DNA of 64,000 bases from Rhizobium redzepovicii (GCF_019793435.1 NZ_JAILYH010000016.1:62001-126000); one strand, 5' to 3'; numbered from the stretch's first letter, positions 48,940 to 58,403 are shown. The notes: generated by a model not told the origin, from the sequence alone. Numbers and translations are program-made.

Positions 48940-49683
48940 CTAGTGTCTTCCGCCTTCGAGATAGGCGGCACGGACTTCAGGATTGGCGAGCAGCTCCTTG
49001 CCGGAGCCGCTCATCGTCACCTTGCCGTTCACCATCACGTAAGCGCGGTGCGAAAGCCTCAGCGCAGCAAATGCGTTCTGCTCGACGAGGAAAACGGTGA
49101 GACCTTCCTGTTCATTAAGCTTGCGGATCGCCTCGAAGATGCCCTTGACGATCAGCGGCGCAAGACCAAGAGATGGTTCGTCGAGAAGCAGCAGCTTCGG
49201 GCGCGCCATCAGCGCGCGGCCGATCGACAGCATCTGCTGCTCGCCGCCCGAAAGCGTGCCGCCGCGCTGGGCGTGGCGTTCTTTCAGGCGCGGGAAGAGC
49301 GTGAAGATCTTCTCGACGTCCTCGGCGAAGTATTTGAGATTATCGAGGCCTGCGCCCATCTGAAGATTTTCCAGAACCGTCATCCGCGGGAAGATGCGGC
49401 GTCCCTCAGGCGACTGCGCGATGCGCAGGCGGGCGATTTCGTGGGTCGGCATGTGTGTGATGTCGCGACCCTCGAAGACGACCGAGCCGGTACGGGCCTG
49501 CGGGCTGCCGCAGATCGTCATCATCAGCGTCGACTTGCCGGCGCCGTTGGCACCGATCAGGCTGACGATCTCGCCCTTGTTGACGTGGACATCGATGCCG
49601 GCCAGCGCACGGATATTGCCATAATAGGTTTCGACGCCATTCACCTGAAGGAGCGGTTGACCCGTCATTACTTCATCGCCCAT
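48940..49683 (-). CDS. livF: Branched-chain amino acid ABC ATPase LivF
   Basis: 247 residues with Walker A GANGAGKSTLMMTICG (near 42), signature LSGGEQQMLSIGRAL (near 143), Walker B LLLLDEPSLGLAPLI. The ATG at 49683 overlaps the livG stop (TGATG) and has GGAGG 9 bases upstream. Confidence 0.94.
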   Translation of the reverse strand: MGDEVMTGQPLLQVNGVETYYGNIRALAGIDVHVNKGEIVSLIGANGAGKSTLMMTICGSPQARTGSVVFEGRDITHMPTHEIARLRIAQSPEGRRIFPRMTVLENLQMGAGLDNLKYFAEDVEKIFTLFPRLKERHAQRGGTLSGGEQQMLSIGRALMARPKLLLLDEPSLGLAPLIVKGIFEAIRKLNEQEGLTVFLVEQNAFAALRLSHRAYVMVNGKVTMSGSGKELLANPEVRAAYLEGGRH

Positions 49684-50558
49684 CAATTTGCGCCTCCTTC
49701 GAGCTGCTCGACGGTTGCGATCACCTCTTCCACTTCTTCATCTTCGACACCGAGATAGGCCGCGATGACCTTCGGATCGTTCTTCACGTGATCCGGTGTG
49801 CCATCGGAAATCTTCTGGCCGTATTCGAGGACGACGACGTGGTCGGAGATTTCCATGACCACCGACATGTCATGCTCGATGAGCAAGATAGATGTTCCGG
49901 TTTCGGCACGGATGCTCTGCAGCAGCGCATTGAGGGTTGCCGATTCCCGCGGATTCAGGCCGGCGGCTGGTTCGTCCAGGCAAAGCAGCTCGGGGCCAGT
50001 GCACATGGCACGGGCAATCTCGAGACGCCGCTGGGCTCCGTAGGGCAGATCACCTGCCGGATCGTCGGCCCGGTCGATCAAATCGGCCTTCTCCAGCCAA
50101 TGGCGCGCAAGCTCGATCGATGCGGCCGCCTCCCGCTTGTAGGGACCGATGCCAATGAGGCCGAGGATCGTATAACCCGACGCCTTCATCAGCTTGTTGT
50201 GCTGGGCGACGAGCAAGTTTTCGAGAACCGTCAGGCCGGAGAACAGCCGGATGTTCTGGAAGGTGCGCGCCACCTTGGCTTCTTTGGTGATGCGAAAGTC
50301 CGGCAGACGCTCCAGCAGATACTGCTTGCCGCTCTTCTGGTTAAGCGTGATCATCCCCATCGTCGGCTTGTAAAAGCCGGTGATGCAGTTGAAGACCGTG
50401 GTCTTGCCGGCACCGTTCGGGCCGATCAGCGCAGTGATATCGCCGCGCTTGGCTTCGAAGGAGAAGTCGTTGATGGCCATCAGGCCGCCGAACTTCATCG
50501 ACAGGTGTTCGACCTTGAGAAGCGTGTCGCTCGACATGGTGTTGGTGACGGGGCTCAT
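49683..50558 (-). CDS. livG: Branched-chain amino acid ABC ATPase LivG
   Basis: 291 residues with Walker A GPNGAGKTTVFNCITGFY (near 46), a LivG-specific insertion (TFQNIRLFSGLTVLENLLVA), signature LPYGAQRRLEIARAM and Walker B LLCLDEPAAGLNP. A ~40-residue acidic tail (GVEDEEVEEVIATVEQ) is longer than usual. Start overlaps the livM stop (TGATG). Confidence 0.94.
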   Translation of the reverse strand: MSPVTNTMSSDTLLKVEHLSMKFGGLMAINDFSFEAKRGDITALIGPNGAGKTTVFNCITGFYKPTMGMITLNQKSGKQYLLERLPDFRITKEAKVARTFQNIRLFSGLTVLENLLVAQHNKLMKASGYTILGLIGIGPYKREAAASIELARHWLEKADLIDRADDPAGDLPYGAQRRLEIARAMCTGPELLCLDEPAAGLNPRESATLNALLQSIRAETGTSILLIEHDMSVVMEISDHVVVLEYGQKISDGTPDHVKNDPKVIAAYLGVEDEEVEEVIATVEQLEGGAN

Positions 50559-51949
50559 CAACCATGGCCCTCCTTGATGAAGCTTCCGGAAATTGCCTTG
50601 CGCGCCTTGAGGAAGGCGGTCGGTTCACGCGAACCGACGAAACCGCGCGGCTTGAACAGCATAACCACGACCATGGCGAGGCCGAAGATCAGCATACGAT
50701 ACAATTCCGGCGTGAAGGTCGGCCCGAAAACTACTTTCAGGAAGTCCATTTCGCGCAGCAACTCGGTGCCGCCGACCATGACGATTGCGGCGATCGCAAT
50801 CCCGGTCAGAGAACCCATGCCGCCGAGGACCACGATGGCGAGGATCACAGCCGATTCCAAGAACACGAAAGATTCCGGCGAAACGAAACCCTGACGGGCA
50901 GCAAAGAAGGAGCCGGCGAAACCGGCAAACATCGCTCCCGTCGCAAAGGCCGTGAGCTTGGTCGTCACCGTATTGATGCCGAGCGAGCGGCAGGCGATCT
51001 CGTCTTCGCGCAGCGCTTCCCAGGCGCGCCCAATCGGCATGCGGCGCAGCTGGATGGTCACGTAGGCGGTCAGCATGCAGAGCGCCAGGATGAGGTAAAA
51101 AAGGAAGATCTTGTAGTAAGCCGAGGACATCGACAGGTGAAAGAGCTTGGCGAAGCCGCCGGCCGTCGCGTCGAAGGGAATGCCGAACAGCGTCACCTTG
51201 GGAATGCTCGAGATACCGAAAGTCCCCTTGGTGACATCCGTCCAGTTGATAAGCACGAGGCGGATGATTTCGCCGAATGCGAGCGTCACGATGGCGAGGT
51301 AGTCGCCGCGCAGGCGCAGCACCGGAAAGCCGAGAATAACGCCCCAAAGTGCGGCGAAAATGCCGGAGAGCGGGAGGAGAACCCAGAAGGACAGGCCGAA
51401 ATGGCTCGAAAGCAGCGCATAGGAATAGGCGCCGACCGCATAGAAAGCGACATAACCGAGATCGAGAAGACCGGCGAGGCCGACGACGATGTTCAGCCCC
51501 CAGGCAAGCATCACATAGATCAAGATCTGGATGCCGAAATTGTCGACATATGTCAGCGACCCCTGCGGACCTTTGATCGCTACCACCACCATGGGATAAA
51601 GCAGCAGCGCGATCAGCGCGATCTTCAGGAAATGACGGTGGAAGAAGCTCTTCTCGGTTGAGATGGCGAGTTCGCCCTGTCTCGCCTTTGCCAGCTTGCG
51701 GCTGTCGAGATGTGGCCGCAGGAAAACCACCGTGGCGAAGCGCCCGATCGCGGCGACAGCGACGAAGACCGCAAGCAGCCCCCAGCGCTGGACGATGATC
51801 AACTCATTATTGATGTTCTGGTCGGTCTTGAGGCCGACATAGAGAACGAACATGCCGAACGAAAGGACGGCGGCGAAAAGGGCTTCGGTAAGGCCTTTAC
51901 GGACAAGTCCGGCATCGGGCTTGCCTGCAGAATTTTCAATGTTTGCCAT
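50558..51949 (-). CDS. livM: Branched-chain amino acid ABC permease LivM
   Basis: A 463-residue permease. Two extra N-terminal hydrophobic segments (LFAAVLSFGMFVLYVGL; WGLLAVFVAVAAIGRFA) precede the core LivM domain (ILIYVMLAWGLNIVVGLAGL near 150; GRAWEALREDEIACRSLGIN near 320). ATG 51949 is used. It starts 4 bases after the livH stop. Confidence 0.92.
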   Translation of the reverse strand: MANIENSAGKPDAGLVRKGLTEALFAAVLSFGMFVLYVGLKTDQNINNELIIVQRWGLLAVFVAVAAIGRFATVVFLRPHLDSRKLAKARQGELAISTEKSFFHRHFLKIALIALLLYPMVVVAIKGPQGSLTYVDNFGIQILIYVMLAWGLNIVVGLAGLLDLGYVAFYAVGAYSYALLSSHFGLSFWVLLPLSGIFAALWGVILGFPVLRLRGDYLAIVTLAFGEIIRLVLINWTDVTKGTFGISSIPKVTLFGIPFDATAGGFAKLFHLSMSSAYYKIFLFYLILALCMLTAYVTIQLRRMPIGRAWEALREDEIACRSLGINTVTTKLTAFATGAMFAGFAGSFFAARQGFVSPESFVFLESAVILAIVVLGGMGSLTGIAIAAIVMVGGTELLREMDFLKVVFGPTFTPELYRMLIFGLAMVVVMLFKPRGFVGSREPTAFLKARKAISGSFIKEGHG

Positions 51950-51953
51950 GACG

Positions 51954-52856
51954 TTATACCTTCTCGACTTCCGGCCGTCCAAGAATGCCCGTCGGCTTGA
52001 AGATCAGCACGAAAGCGAGGATGGCGAAGGTCGCGACATCCTTGTACGCGATGGTGAAATAAGCCGACCACAGCGATTCGATCAGACCGATCATCAGCCC
52101 GCCGAGAACGGCACCCGGCAATGAGCCGATGCCGCCGAGAACGGCTGCGGTAAAAGCCTTCACACCCGGCGTGAAGCCGTCGGCGAACGAAGCGACGCCA
52201 TAATACATCAGATACATCGTGCCGGCGACGGCAGCCAGCGCCGCACCCATGACGAAGGTGATGGAAATCGTCTGGTCGACATTGACGCCGAGCAGCGCCG
52301 CCATCTTGCGGTCCTGCTCCGTGGCGCGCTGGGCACGGCCGAGTGCGGTACGATTGACGATGTACCAAAAGACGGCGAGCAGCACGACCGTGATCACGAT
52401 GATGACGATCTGCTTCAGCGACACCGAGATGTTGCCGAACTGATAGACCGAGCTGATCATCGGCGGGATCGGCTTGTTGCGCGGACCCTGCGTCACCTGG
52501 ATGAAATTGGACAGTACGATCGACATGCCGATCGCCGTGATCAGCGGCGCCAGGCGGAAGGAACCGCGCAGCGGGCGGTATGCGATCCGCTCGATCGTCC
52601 AATTCCACAAACTCGTCATCAGCATCGCCACGACAAGCATCGCCAGCAGCAGAATTGCCACCGGGAGACCTGCAAAGATGGATGTGAGGACGAGAAAGAC
52701 GATAAGAGCGGCGAAACCACCGAGCATGAAGATATCGCCATGGGCGAAATTGATCATGCCGATAATGCCGTAAACCATCGTATAGCCAATAGCCACAAGG
52801 CCATAGATGGATCCGAGCGTCAGCCCATTGAAGAGCTGCTGGACGAAATACTCCAT
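51954..52856 (-). CDS. livH: Branched-chain amino acid ABC permease LivH
   Basis: A 300-residue permease starting MEYFVQQLFNGLTLGSIYGL, with YGIIGMINFAHGDIFMLGGF and GVKAFTAAVLGGIGSLPGAV, the LivH family. First gene of the operon; the promoter must lie in the ~540-base region upstream. The frame extends to 52895, but ATG 52856 gives the family start. Confidence 0.93.
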   Translation of the reverse strand: MEYFVQQLFNGLTLGSIYGLVAIGYTMVYGIIGMINFAHGDIFMLGGFAALIVFLVLTSIFAGLPVAILLLAMLVVAMLMTSLWNWTIERIAYRPLRGSFRLAPLITAIGMSIVLSNFIQVTQGPRNKPIPPMISSVYQFGNISVSLKQIVIIVITVVLLAVFWYIVNRTALGRAQRATEQDRKMAALLGVNVDQTISITFVMGAALAAVAGTMYLMYYGVASFADGFTPGVKAFTAAVLGGIGSLPGAVLGGLMIGLIESLWSAYFTIAYKDVATFAILAFVLIFKPTGILGRPEVEKV

Positions 52857-53393
52857 ATGTCGTTTTCCCCTGGATGCGAACCACACGGGCTGCATCTCTT
52901 TTTGGTTCTTCGGTTCCCCGTTTCAGAGAACCTCATAGGCCGAATGCATACCGGTTTCGGTGGAAATGTGAAGACAAAAAGGATTTACTCCGACAAATTC
53001 TTGTCCGAACAGGCCTAAATGGCGCATTTTGAACCAAAATCCACAGAAAATCGGCAAAGAAAGGCCTATTTTTGATCAGAAACCGCCACTGAGTTAACGA
53101 TTCGGAGATTTGGTCGGCGATTTCCCTTGTCCGCTTGGCGCGTAAGCTATTCCATAGAATTGGAAGATGGCGCAAATTCACACCCGAACTCCACCAATTT
53201 TGCGAATACCATTTCACATCAAGATACTCCTTCTTCGTCTGACAAGGCTAAAAACTTATGGTAGCTTCATGACACTGCGTTAGGGGATGCAGAGCGCGAC
53301 GGGAAACACCATATCGAGGATCTGGTGACAGGGATGGTTTGCGGACGAGCGACAGTGGGGTGCTCGGCCCGCGCGGCGAACGGCAAAAGGACA
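52857..53393. other. Intergenic region between livH and cysQ
   Basis: Divergent promoter region for the liv operon and cysQ. A minus-strand frame from GTG 53217 (about 94 codons, SD-like AAGGAG upstream) is Trp- and Arg-rich with rare codons (CTA, TTA, AGG). I do not call it a gene. No repeat or strong hairpin seen. Confidence 0.4.
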
Positions 53394-54191
53394 ATGCTGA
53401 GGACATTTGAAAGGGCGGCGCTCGAAGCCGGCAAGGCCATTATCACGGTCCTGCGCGAAGGCTTCCCGGTCGCCATGAAAGCGGATGCAAGTCCGGTCAC
53501 GGTCGCCGACGAGGAGGCCGAACGCATCATCCTCGCTCATCTCGACAGAGATTATCCCGAAATACCGGTCGTGGCGGAAGAATCGGTCGCCGCCGGAAAA
53601 GTGCCCGACATCGCCGGCCGCGGCTTCTTCCTGGTCGATCCTCTCGACGGCACGCGCGAATTCGTCGACGGACGACAGGAATTCACCGTCAACATCGCTT
53701 ATATAGAGAACGGCGTCCCGGTGGCCGGCATCGTCTACGCCCCGGCACTCGGGCTTGCCTTCTTGGGCGAACGCGGCCATGCCGAAAGGCTCGTAGTCAC
53801 CGACGATTTCACCGTCGGCGCCCGCAGTGCAATTACCGTGCGCGAACAGCCGGAGGACAGGCTGGCGCTTGCCAGTCTCCGTCACAACAGTCCCGAGACC
53901 GGAAGCTTCCTCGCTCACCACGCCATCTCAAAATGCACCAATATCGGCTCCTCGCTGAAATTCTGCCTGCTGGCCGAAGGCAAGGCCGACGTCTATCCGC
54001 GCTTCACCCGCACGATGGAATGGGACACGGCGGCCGGCGATGCGGTATTGCGCGCTGCTGGCGGCTCCACGGTGACGCTCGACGGAGCGCCACTGACCTA
54101 CGGCAAGACGGGCGCTGCAGCCGATTTCGACTTCGCCAATCCGAACTTCATCTCCTGGGGCGGCACGAAACGCGTCCTCGAACCGGTGTAA
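53394..54191 (+). CDS. cysQ: 3'(2'),5'-bisphosphate nucleotidase CysQ
   Basis: A 265-residue inositol-monophosphatase-family enzyme that dephosphorylates 3'-phosphoadenosine 5'-phosphate from sulfate assimilation. The metal site is VVAEES (near 60) and FLVDPLDGTREFVDG (near 80), and the second metal motif EWDTAAGDAVLRAAGG is near 208. LKFCLLAEGKADVYPR is typical of CysQ. AAAAGG precedes ATG 53394. The sugar-transferase gene follows 530 bases later on the same strand. Confidence 0.9.
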   Translation: MLRTFERAALEAGKAIITVLREGFPVAMKADASPVTVADEEAERIILAHLDRDYPEIPVVAEESVAAGKVPDIAGRGFFLVDPLDGTREFVDGRQEFTVNIAYIENGVPVAGIVYAPALGLAFLGERGHAERLVVTDDFTVGARSAITVREQPEDRLALASLRHNSPETGSFLAHHAISKCTNIGSSLKFCLLAEGKADVYPRFTRTMEWDTAAGDAVLRAAGGSTVTLDGAPLTYGKTGAAADFDFANPNFISWGGTKRVLEPV

Positions 54192-54721
54192 CTACCCGCC
54201 GCATCGCCGAACTCGCCTCTATCCACGCGGCCGGGCCTCGGCGGCCAGCACTAAGAGTGATTCGCAAACGGCCGGTGATTCTCGATTTGAACCCCGTTTT
54301 TCCATTTTCCCGCGCCGGATCGTTACCCATCTCGCCTTGATTTTGTCATATTGTGACACAGTTTGGGAACGATCGAGCATCCCAGCCAGAAAAATTTGGT
54401 GTCGGAACTCGTTAACATACCGCCGGACGATGGTCGGTCGCGTGCCGAAACAACACGTCGCACCACCCCCGGAAGCCCTCGCCAAAGGCCTAAAAACCTT
54501 GACGAAATTCCAATTATTAACGAAATATCATGAGGTTGCCTCAACTTAACGCAGATGCGAAAGATTTATTGCGATGCGATATTTCTCTGGACAGCATTAC
54601 ACAATTGTCGCATTTTTCCGTTTTAGTAGGGTTACCAAGACCTGAGTGCAGCCCTGGTGACAGGGTAAACCATTGATCGCCTATTGCCGCCGCACCCCTC
54701 GAAGACAACAGAGTACGATCC
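54192..54721. other. Long leader/promoter region of the sugar transferase gene
   Basis: About 530 AT-richer bases with no supported ORF. This length suggests complex control, as known for pssA-type genes in Rhizobium leguminosarum. I cannot point to a defined operator. Confidence 0.4.
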
Positions 54722-55447
54722 TTGAGCATCACGGAACTAAACAACAGCATTTCGACTGAGTCCTTCCGGCCGAGCCGCCGCCAGCAGCCGAGCCTGAAGA
54801 TCCAGACTCCCGTTATCCATAGCGACGCGTCCCAGGCGTCGTGGGTGGATCTTGCCCTGAAGCGGGCGTTCGACATCGTTTCGTCGTTGAGCGCCCTCCT
54901 CGTCCTTGCGCCTTTCCTTCTGTTCGTCGCCTTGCTGATCAAGCTCGACAGCCCGGGACCCGTGCTCTTCAAGCAGACCCGCTGGGGCAAGAACTGCAAG
55001 ACCATCAAGGTCTACAAGTTCCGCTCGATGCGCACGGATCTCTGCGATGTCTCGGGTGTTGCCCAGACGGTGAAGAACGACCCGCGCATCACCCGCGTCG
55101 GTGCCATCCTGCGCCGCACGAATGTCGATGAGCTGCCGCAGCTGCTGAACGTGCTGATGGGCCACATGTCCGTCGTCGGTCCACGCTGCCATGCGATCGG
55201 CATGCGCGCCGGCGGCATGCTCTACGAAGAGCTCGTCCCGGAATACCACCAGCGCCACGCCATGCGCCCCGGCATGACAGGTCTTGCCCAGATGCGCGGC
55301 CTGCGCGGCCCGACCGATCGTCCGGCTAAGGCACGTGCCCGCATTGTGAGCGATCTCTACTACGTCGGAAATTTTTCGATCGGGATGGATATTCGCATCA
55401 TTGCCGGCACCGTCGTGTCGGAACTGACCCGCGGAAAAGGCTTCTAA
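54722..55447 (+). CDS. pssA: Exopolysaccharide-initiating sugar transferase (PssA/ExoY type)
   Basis: A 241-residue polyprenyl-phosphate sugar-1-phosphate transferase. It has one membrane segment (IVSSLSALLVLAPFLLFVAL near 52). The catalytic domain reads SPGPVLFKQTRWGKNCKT, VYKFRSMRTD, RVGAILRRTNVDELPQLLNV and MSVVGPR, then RPGMTGLAQMRGLRGPTDRP. It transfers the first hexose-1-phosphate to the lipid carrier for exopolysaccharide. The only early start is TTG 54722 with a weak ribosome site. Its separation from other pss/exo genes is like pssA in R. leguminosarum; ExoY naming is equally defensible. Confidence 0.85.
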   Translation: MSITELNNSISTESFRPSRRQQPSLKIQTPVIHSDASQASWVDLALKRAFDIVSSLSALLVLAPFLLFVALLIKLDSPGPVLFKQTRWGKNCKTIKVYKFRSMRTDLCDVSGVAQTVKNDPRITRVGAILRRTNVDELPQLLNVLMGHMSVVGPRCHAIGMRAGGMLYEELVPEYHQRHAMRPGMTGLAQMRGLRGPTDRPAKARARIVSDLYYVGNFSIGMDIRIIAGTVVSELTRGKGF

Positions 55448-56505
55448 GCTTTTAAGAAAGGGGCCGGCAGCGAGAGCCGCCGGCACCCGACCGCTCCGGT
55501 GACCGCCTCCTGCGGCTGACCGAATCGAGCTTGCGCATCGCGCACTTCAAATAACCCGACCCCATATGCGACGAGAATTCGAGAATGATCGCAATCTCGT
55601 CGCTGCTTTGCCGGCGACCAGCGCAGGCATACGATTTCGCGCCAGGCGCGCCATCGCCTGCGGCCATGCCGGCATGAAACATCCGTCCGAAAGCGAAGAT
55701 GTATTGTTTCAGGTCAGCGCTGTGTGGGCGCGAAGGCGAAAATATTGTTCGAGGCGTACATCTGAACACGGATTGAAGGTGCTTTTTTGGCGCCGCCGCC
55801 CGCCTCACTGAAAATCGGCCTCGATCGTCCGCCTTCTCGCGCTCACATCTGCCTCAAGACAAGAAAATCGCCGGCCCGGTGAAAAAACCGATTAAGCTTT
55901 CCGGCCAGTCAGCTGGTTTCCGTGAAAGCCGTGCGACAGCCTCTTGGGAAAGCTGAGCCCAGATAAAAATCGAAGCCCGCAAATCTCGCGATCTTGCCAA
56001 ACCGCTCCCTGCCGCCGTTTGGCGAGATCCCATCGCGACCTGACTGCGAAGACAAAAAACCCAGCATGCTCAGCGCAATCACCGCGCGCATGCTCATCCA
56101 TTTTCATCCTCACGCCACGGGTCTGCTTCAGTCTGGCCTCGCCGTCGGTAGTAAGAGGCCCTGTGCCGGGGCATCGACAGAGATGGCTTTTGCTCTCGCA
56201 TGCCAAGCACACCAAGCATCAAAAGCGCGCGCTGGACTGAACCAGCGGGAAGAACAGAGACGATGTCTCACGTTCATTCCTATGCCCCGCGCGACAAAAC
56301 TTATCACGGGAAATCAGTCATATTTATTCGGCAAGCCCCCATTCACGCCGCCCCAAGTTGACGGAGCGGAAGATGGCCATCCCGTATCGGCCGGGGGGCC
56401 CAGGGCATCTAAATTTGTTATCAAAGTCTTACGATGAGCTTAGGCAATTTTTAAATGTGGCAGGCTAGAGTGGCGTCCGTGGTCTTGCGTTGTGTAGAGA
56501 GTCCA
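55448..56505. other. Gene-poor 1-kb region between pssA and sciP
   Basis: Several frames are open, but none has a ribosome site, rhizobial codon use or a recognisable protein. A short 6-bp GCCGGC pair (55463-55468 / 55479-55484) lies after pssA. A 32-codon frame from ATG 56262 is weakly possible. The region may hold small RNAs or the sciP promoter. Confidence 0.35.
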
Positions 56506-56781
56506 ATGACCGAAATGATACGTCCCCGAGTAAAATATGTCATCGGCCCCGATGGCAGCCCCCTGACGATCGCGGATCTTCCGCCGCCCAATACGCGGCG
56601 CTGGGTGATCCGTCGGAAGGCAGAGGTTGTCGCGGCTGTTCGCGGTGGCCTGTTGAGCTTGGAAGAGGCTTGCGAGCGTTATACGCTCACCGTCGAAGAG
56701 TTTCTCTCCTGGCAATCGTCGATCAACAGCCACGGTCTCGCCGGCCTGCGCACCACGCGCATCCAGCAATATCGCCACTGA
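56506..56781 (+). CDS. sciP: CtrA inhibitor SciP (DUF1153)
   Basis: A 91-residue small helix-turn-helix protein that binds CtrA and blocks its transcriptional activation in Caulobacter. It reads YVIGPDGSPLTIADLPPPNT, then RRWVIRRKAEVVAAVRGGLL and SLEEACERYTLTVEEFLSWQ, the DUF1153/SciP signature. ATG 56506 gives the family length (~93); an upstream in-frame start lacks support. ctrA lies 1.8 kb downstream and chpT beyond it. Confidence 0.92.
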   Translation: MTEMIRPRVKYVIGPDGSPLTIADLPPPNTRRWVIRRKAEVVAAVRGGLLSLEEACERYTLTVEEFLSWQSSINSHGLAGLRTTRIQQYRH

Positions 56782-56801
56782 TCGTACGCCATCATCGAGA
56801 T

Positions 56802-57269
56802 TTATTTCGGGCCGGACGCATTTCCCATCAGGGAATGAAGAAGGCCCGAAATCATTGACGAGGCTGCGTAGCACCAAAGGCCCGGCTGCGTGAAGGCATC
56901 CGCCAACCCCGTTGTCTTCGCCGCCGCAATGACGATCGCCACCAGCAGCACGTCCATCATTGACCACTTGGACAGATGCGGCACGACGCGACGATAAAAC
57001 AGGCTGCCGGCCCCGCCGCCGGCACCTGCCGCTTCCGCGGAGATCCCGACCATCTTCAGTAGCGGAAGCACGATCGAGACCAATGCGACGATCGCCGCCA
57101 GCAGCCTATCCCCGCCCTGCCAGAGCGAGACGACGATTTCGATGAGCGACGGGGTCTGATCGAAGAAATACAGCGTCTCGAAACGGACCAGCGGCAGGAT
57201 GAGGCCGAGCGCCAGGAGGAATGGCGCGGCCACGAGCAGGACGGGGCGGATCATCGAAAGCGCCCTCAT
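56802..57269 (-). CDS. PqiA-like (paraquat-inducible protein A family) membrane protein
   Basis: A 155-residue protein with four hydrophobic segments (MIRPVLLVAAPFLLALGLIL; GDRLLAAIVALVSIVLPLLK; WSMMDVLLVAIVIAAAKTTG; LWCYAASSMISGLL). The spacing LPLLK...HLSKWSMMDVLLVA is that of one PqiA repeat. PqiA proteins work with MCE proteins in envelope lipid traffic, but no MCE gene is nearby. Start ATG 57269; ATG 57254 is possible. Convergent with sciP. Confidence 0.75.
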   Translation of the reverse strand: MRALSMIRPVLLVAAPFLLALGLILPLVRFETLYFFDQTPSLIEIVVSLWQGGDRLLAAIVALVSIVLPLLKMVGISAEAAGAGGGAGSLFYRRVVPHLSKWSMMDVLLVAIVIAAAKTTGLADAFTQPGLWCYAASSMISGLLHSLMGNASGPK

Positions 57270-57409
57270 AGGCCCGAACCTCGCGCCGACCCGACATTTT
57301 TCATGAACACTCCGTCTCCTCCAGCCATGGCCTTGCCGGCTTGGCACGATCGCGTCGCCGTGTCACCGTCGCCGACGACAATATCCCCATCCCTCAGCGA
57401 GGAAAGACA

Positions 57410-57688
57410 ATGGACATTCGAAACGAGGAAGGCGCATCCGGCGGCCGTTATGCGGCCGAGGTCGAGGGGCACGAGGCGGCGATGACCTATTCGCGCACCT
57501 CGGCGAAACTCGTCATCGTCGATCACACCGCCGTTCCCGATGCGCTACGCGGCAAGGGCGTCGGCCAGGCATTGGCGCTGCACGCAGTGGAGGCGGCCCG
57601 GGCCGGCGGCTGGAAGATCATCCCGCTCTGCCCATTCTTCAAGGCACAGGCGCAACGCCATCCGGAATGGCACGATGTCGTGAATTGA
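57410..57688 (+). CDS. YjdJ-type GNAT N-acetyltransferase domain protein
   Basis: A 92-residue minimal GNAT protein. It contains HEAAMTYSRTSAKLVIVDHT, AVPDALRGKGVGQALALHAV (acetyl-CoA loop with RGKGVG) and IIPLCPFFKAQAQRHPEWHD, characteristic of the short YjdJ/NATD1 group. AGGAAAG lies before ATG 57410. Substrate unknown. Confidence 0.85.
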   Translation: MDIRNEEGASGGRYAAEVEGHEAAMTYSRTSAKLVIVDHTAVPDALRGKGVGQALALHAVEAARAGGWKIIPLCPFFKAQAQRHPEWHDVVN

Positions 57689-57753
57689 TCTTTGCGGCTC
57701 AGACGGCTGCGATTTCCGGGTGGGTGATAGAGTGTAAAACGGCGAAACACCAA

Positions 57754-57794
57754 AAGCCATGTATGACGGACAGCGCGCCCGTCATACATGGCTT
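57754..57794. repeat. Perfect 16-bp inverted repeat
   Basis: AAGCCATGTATGACGG (57754-57769) and CCGTCATACATGGCTT (57779-57794) with a 9-base spacer, between the GNAT and fliJ genes. On the minus strand TTTT follows, so it could end fliJ transcription. The arms are unusually long for the spacing. Confidence 0.6.
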
Positions 57795-57810
57795 CTCAGT
57801 GGCGATCCCA

Positions 57811-57842
57811 GGGCGCCGCAGCCGGCGCCCGCCGTTTTTTTT
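57811..57842 (+). terminator. Intrinsic terminator after the GNAT gene
   Basis: 8-bp stem GGGCGCCG (57811-57818) / CGGCGCCC (57823-57830), then GCCG and a run of eight T (57835-57842) that reaches the stop codon of the convergent fliJ gene. Confidence 0.75.
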
Positions 57843-58191
57843 ACGCCCTTGCGCGGGCGCTGGTGTCACGTTCTTCCAGCGCCGTCGCCCTTGCATATTC
57901 CGCCTGCATCTCTTCGAGCGCCATTTCCAGCGACTCTTCCTGCATCTTCAGTTCCTTGATCGAAACCTGCAGGTTGTCGGCCCGCTGACGCGCGGCCTTG
58001 GCGAAGGTCGGATACGCAAAGTGATTCGGATCTGAGATTCCGGACTTCTTTTCCTCGACGACGATCTGGCTCTCCAGATCCTTCGTCATCCGTTCGAATT
58101 CGGACATCATCATCTGCAACTGCTGCAATTGACGTCGTTTTTCGTTCACCTGAAACTCTTTCAGGCGAACGAGACTCTCTCGCGACTTCAT
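57841..58191 (-). CDS. fliJ: FliJ-like flagellar export protein
   Basis: A 116-residue, mostly alpha-helical coiled-coil protein: MKSRESLVRLKEFQVNEKRR, then LQQLQMMMSEFERMTKDLES and VSIKELKMQEESLEMALEEM. Length and helical hairpin fit FliJ, the export-apparatus stalk that escorts chaperones. It is away from the main flagellar cluster but beside ctrA, as in other rhizobia. GGGAG lies 8 bases before ATG 58191. Confidence 0.75.
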   Translation of the reverse strand: MKSRESLVRLKEFQVNEKRRQLQQLQMMMSEFERMTKDLESQIVVEEKKSGISDPNHFAYPTFAKAARQRADNLQVSIKELKMQEESLEMALEEMQAEYARATALEERDTSARARA

Positions 58192-58347
58192 ACGCATTAC
58201 TCCCGTGATGCGAGACCCCGGCTCAACTTGAAACCGCCCTGCGCGCCGCTTTGACACGGTTTGCTAAAAAATTTCCTGCGATATTAACAAATACCTACCG
58301 CTGGTAACCTTTCGTTTACGGGCATCGTTAATGATAGGCCCGATGAT

Positions 58348-58362
58348 TTAAGGGTCGGTAAA
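58348..58362. promoter_or_regulatory. Candidate CtrA box upstream of ctrA
   Basis: TTAA (58348-58351), 7 bases, TAAA (58359-58362): one mismatch from the CtrA consensus TTAA-N7-TTAA. It lies in the AT-rich region between fliJ and ctrA. A second half-site TTAACC occurs at 58534-58539, about 90 bases before the ctrA start. Autoregulation is known for ctrA; these exact sites are inference. Confidence 0.3.
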
Positions 58363-58403
58363 TGCCGCGGCATTAAGTTCGAACCTTTTCATTGGCGAGT
58401 CGG

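Noticed and set aside
53000..53217. Minus-strand frame from GTG 53217 with an AAGGAG upstream
   Set aside because: Rare codons, odd Trp/Arg-rich composition and no family; kept only as a note in the intergenic entry.
56262..56360. 32-codon frame starting MSHVHSYAPRDKTYHG
   Set aside because: Ribosome site is weak, codon use is not rhizobial and there is no similarity I recognise.
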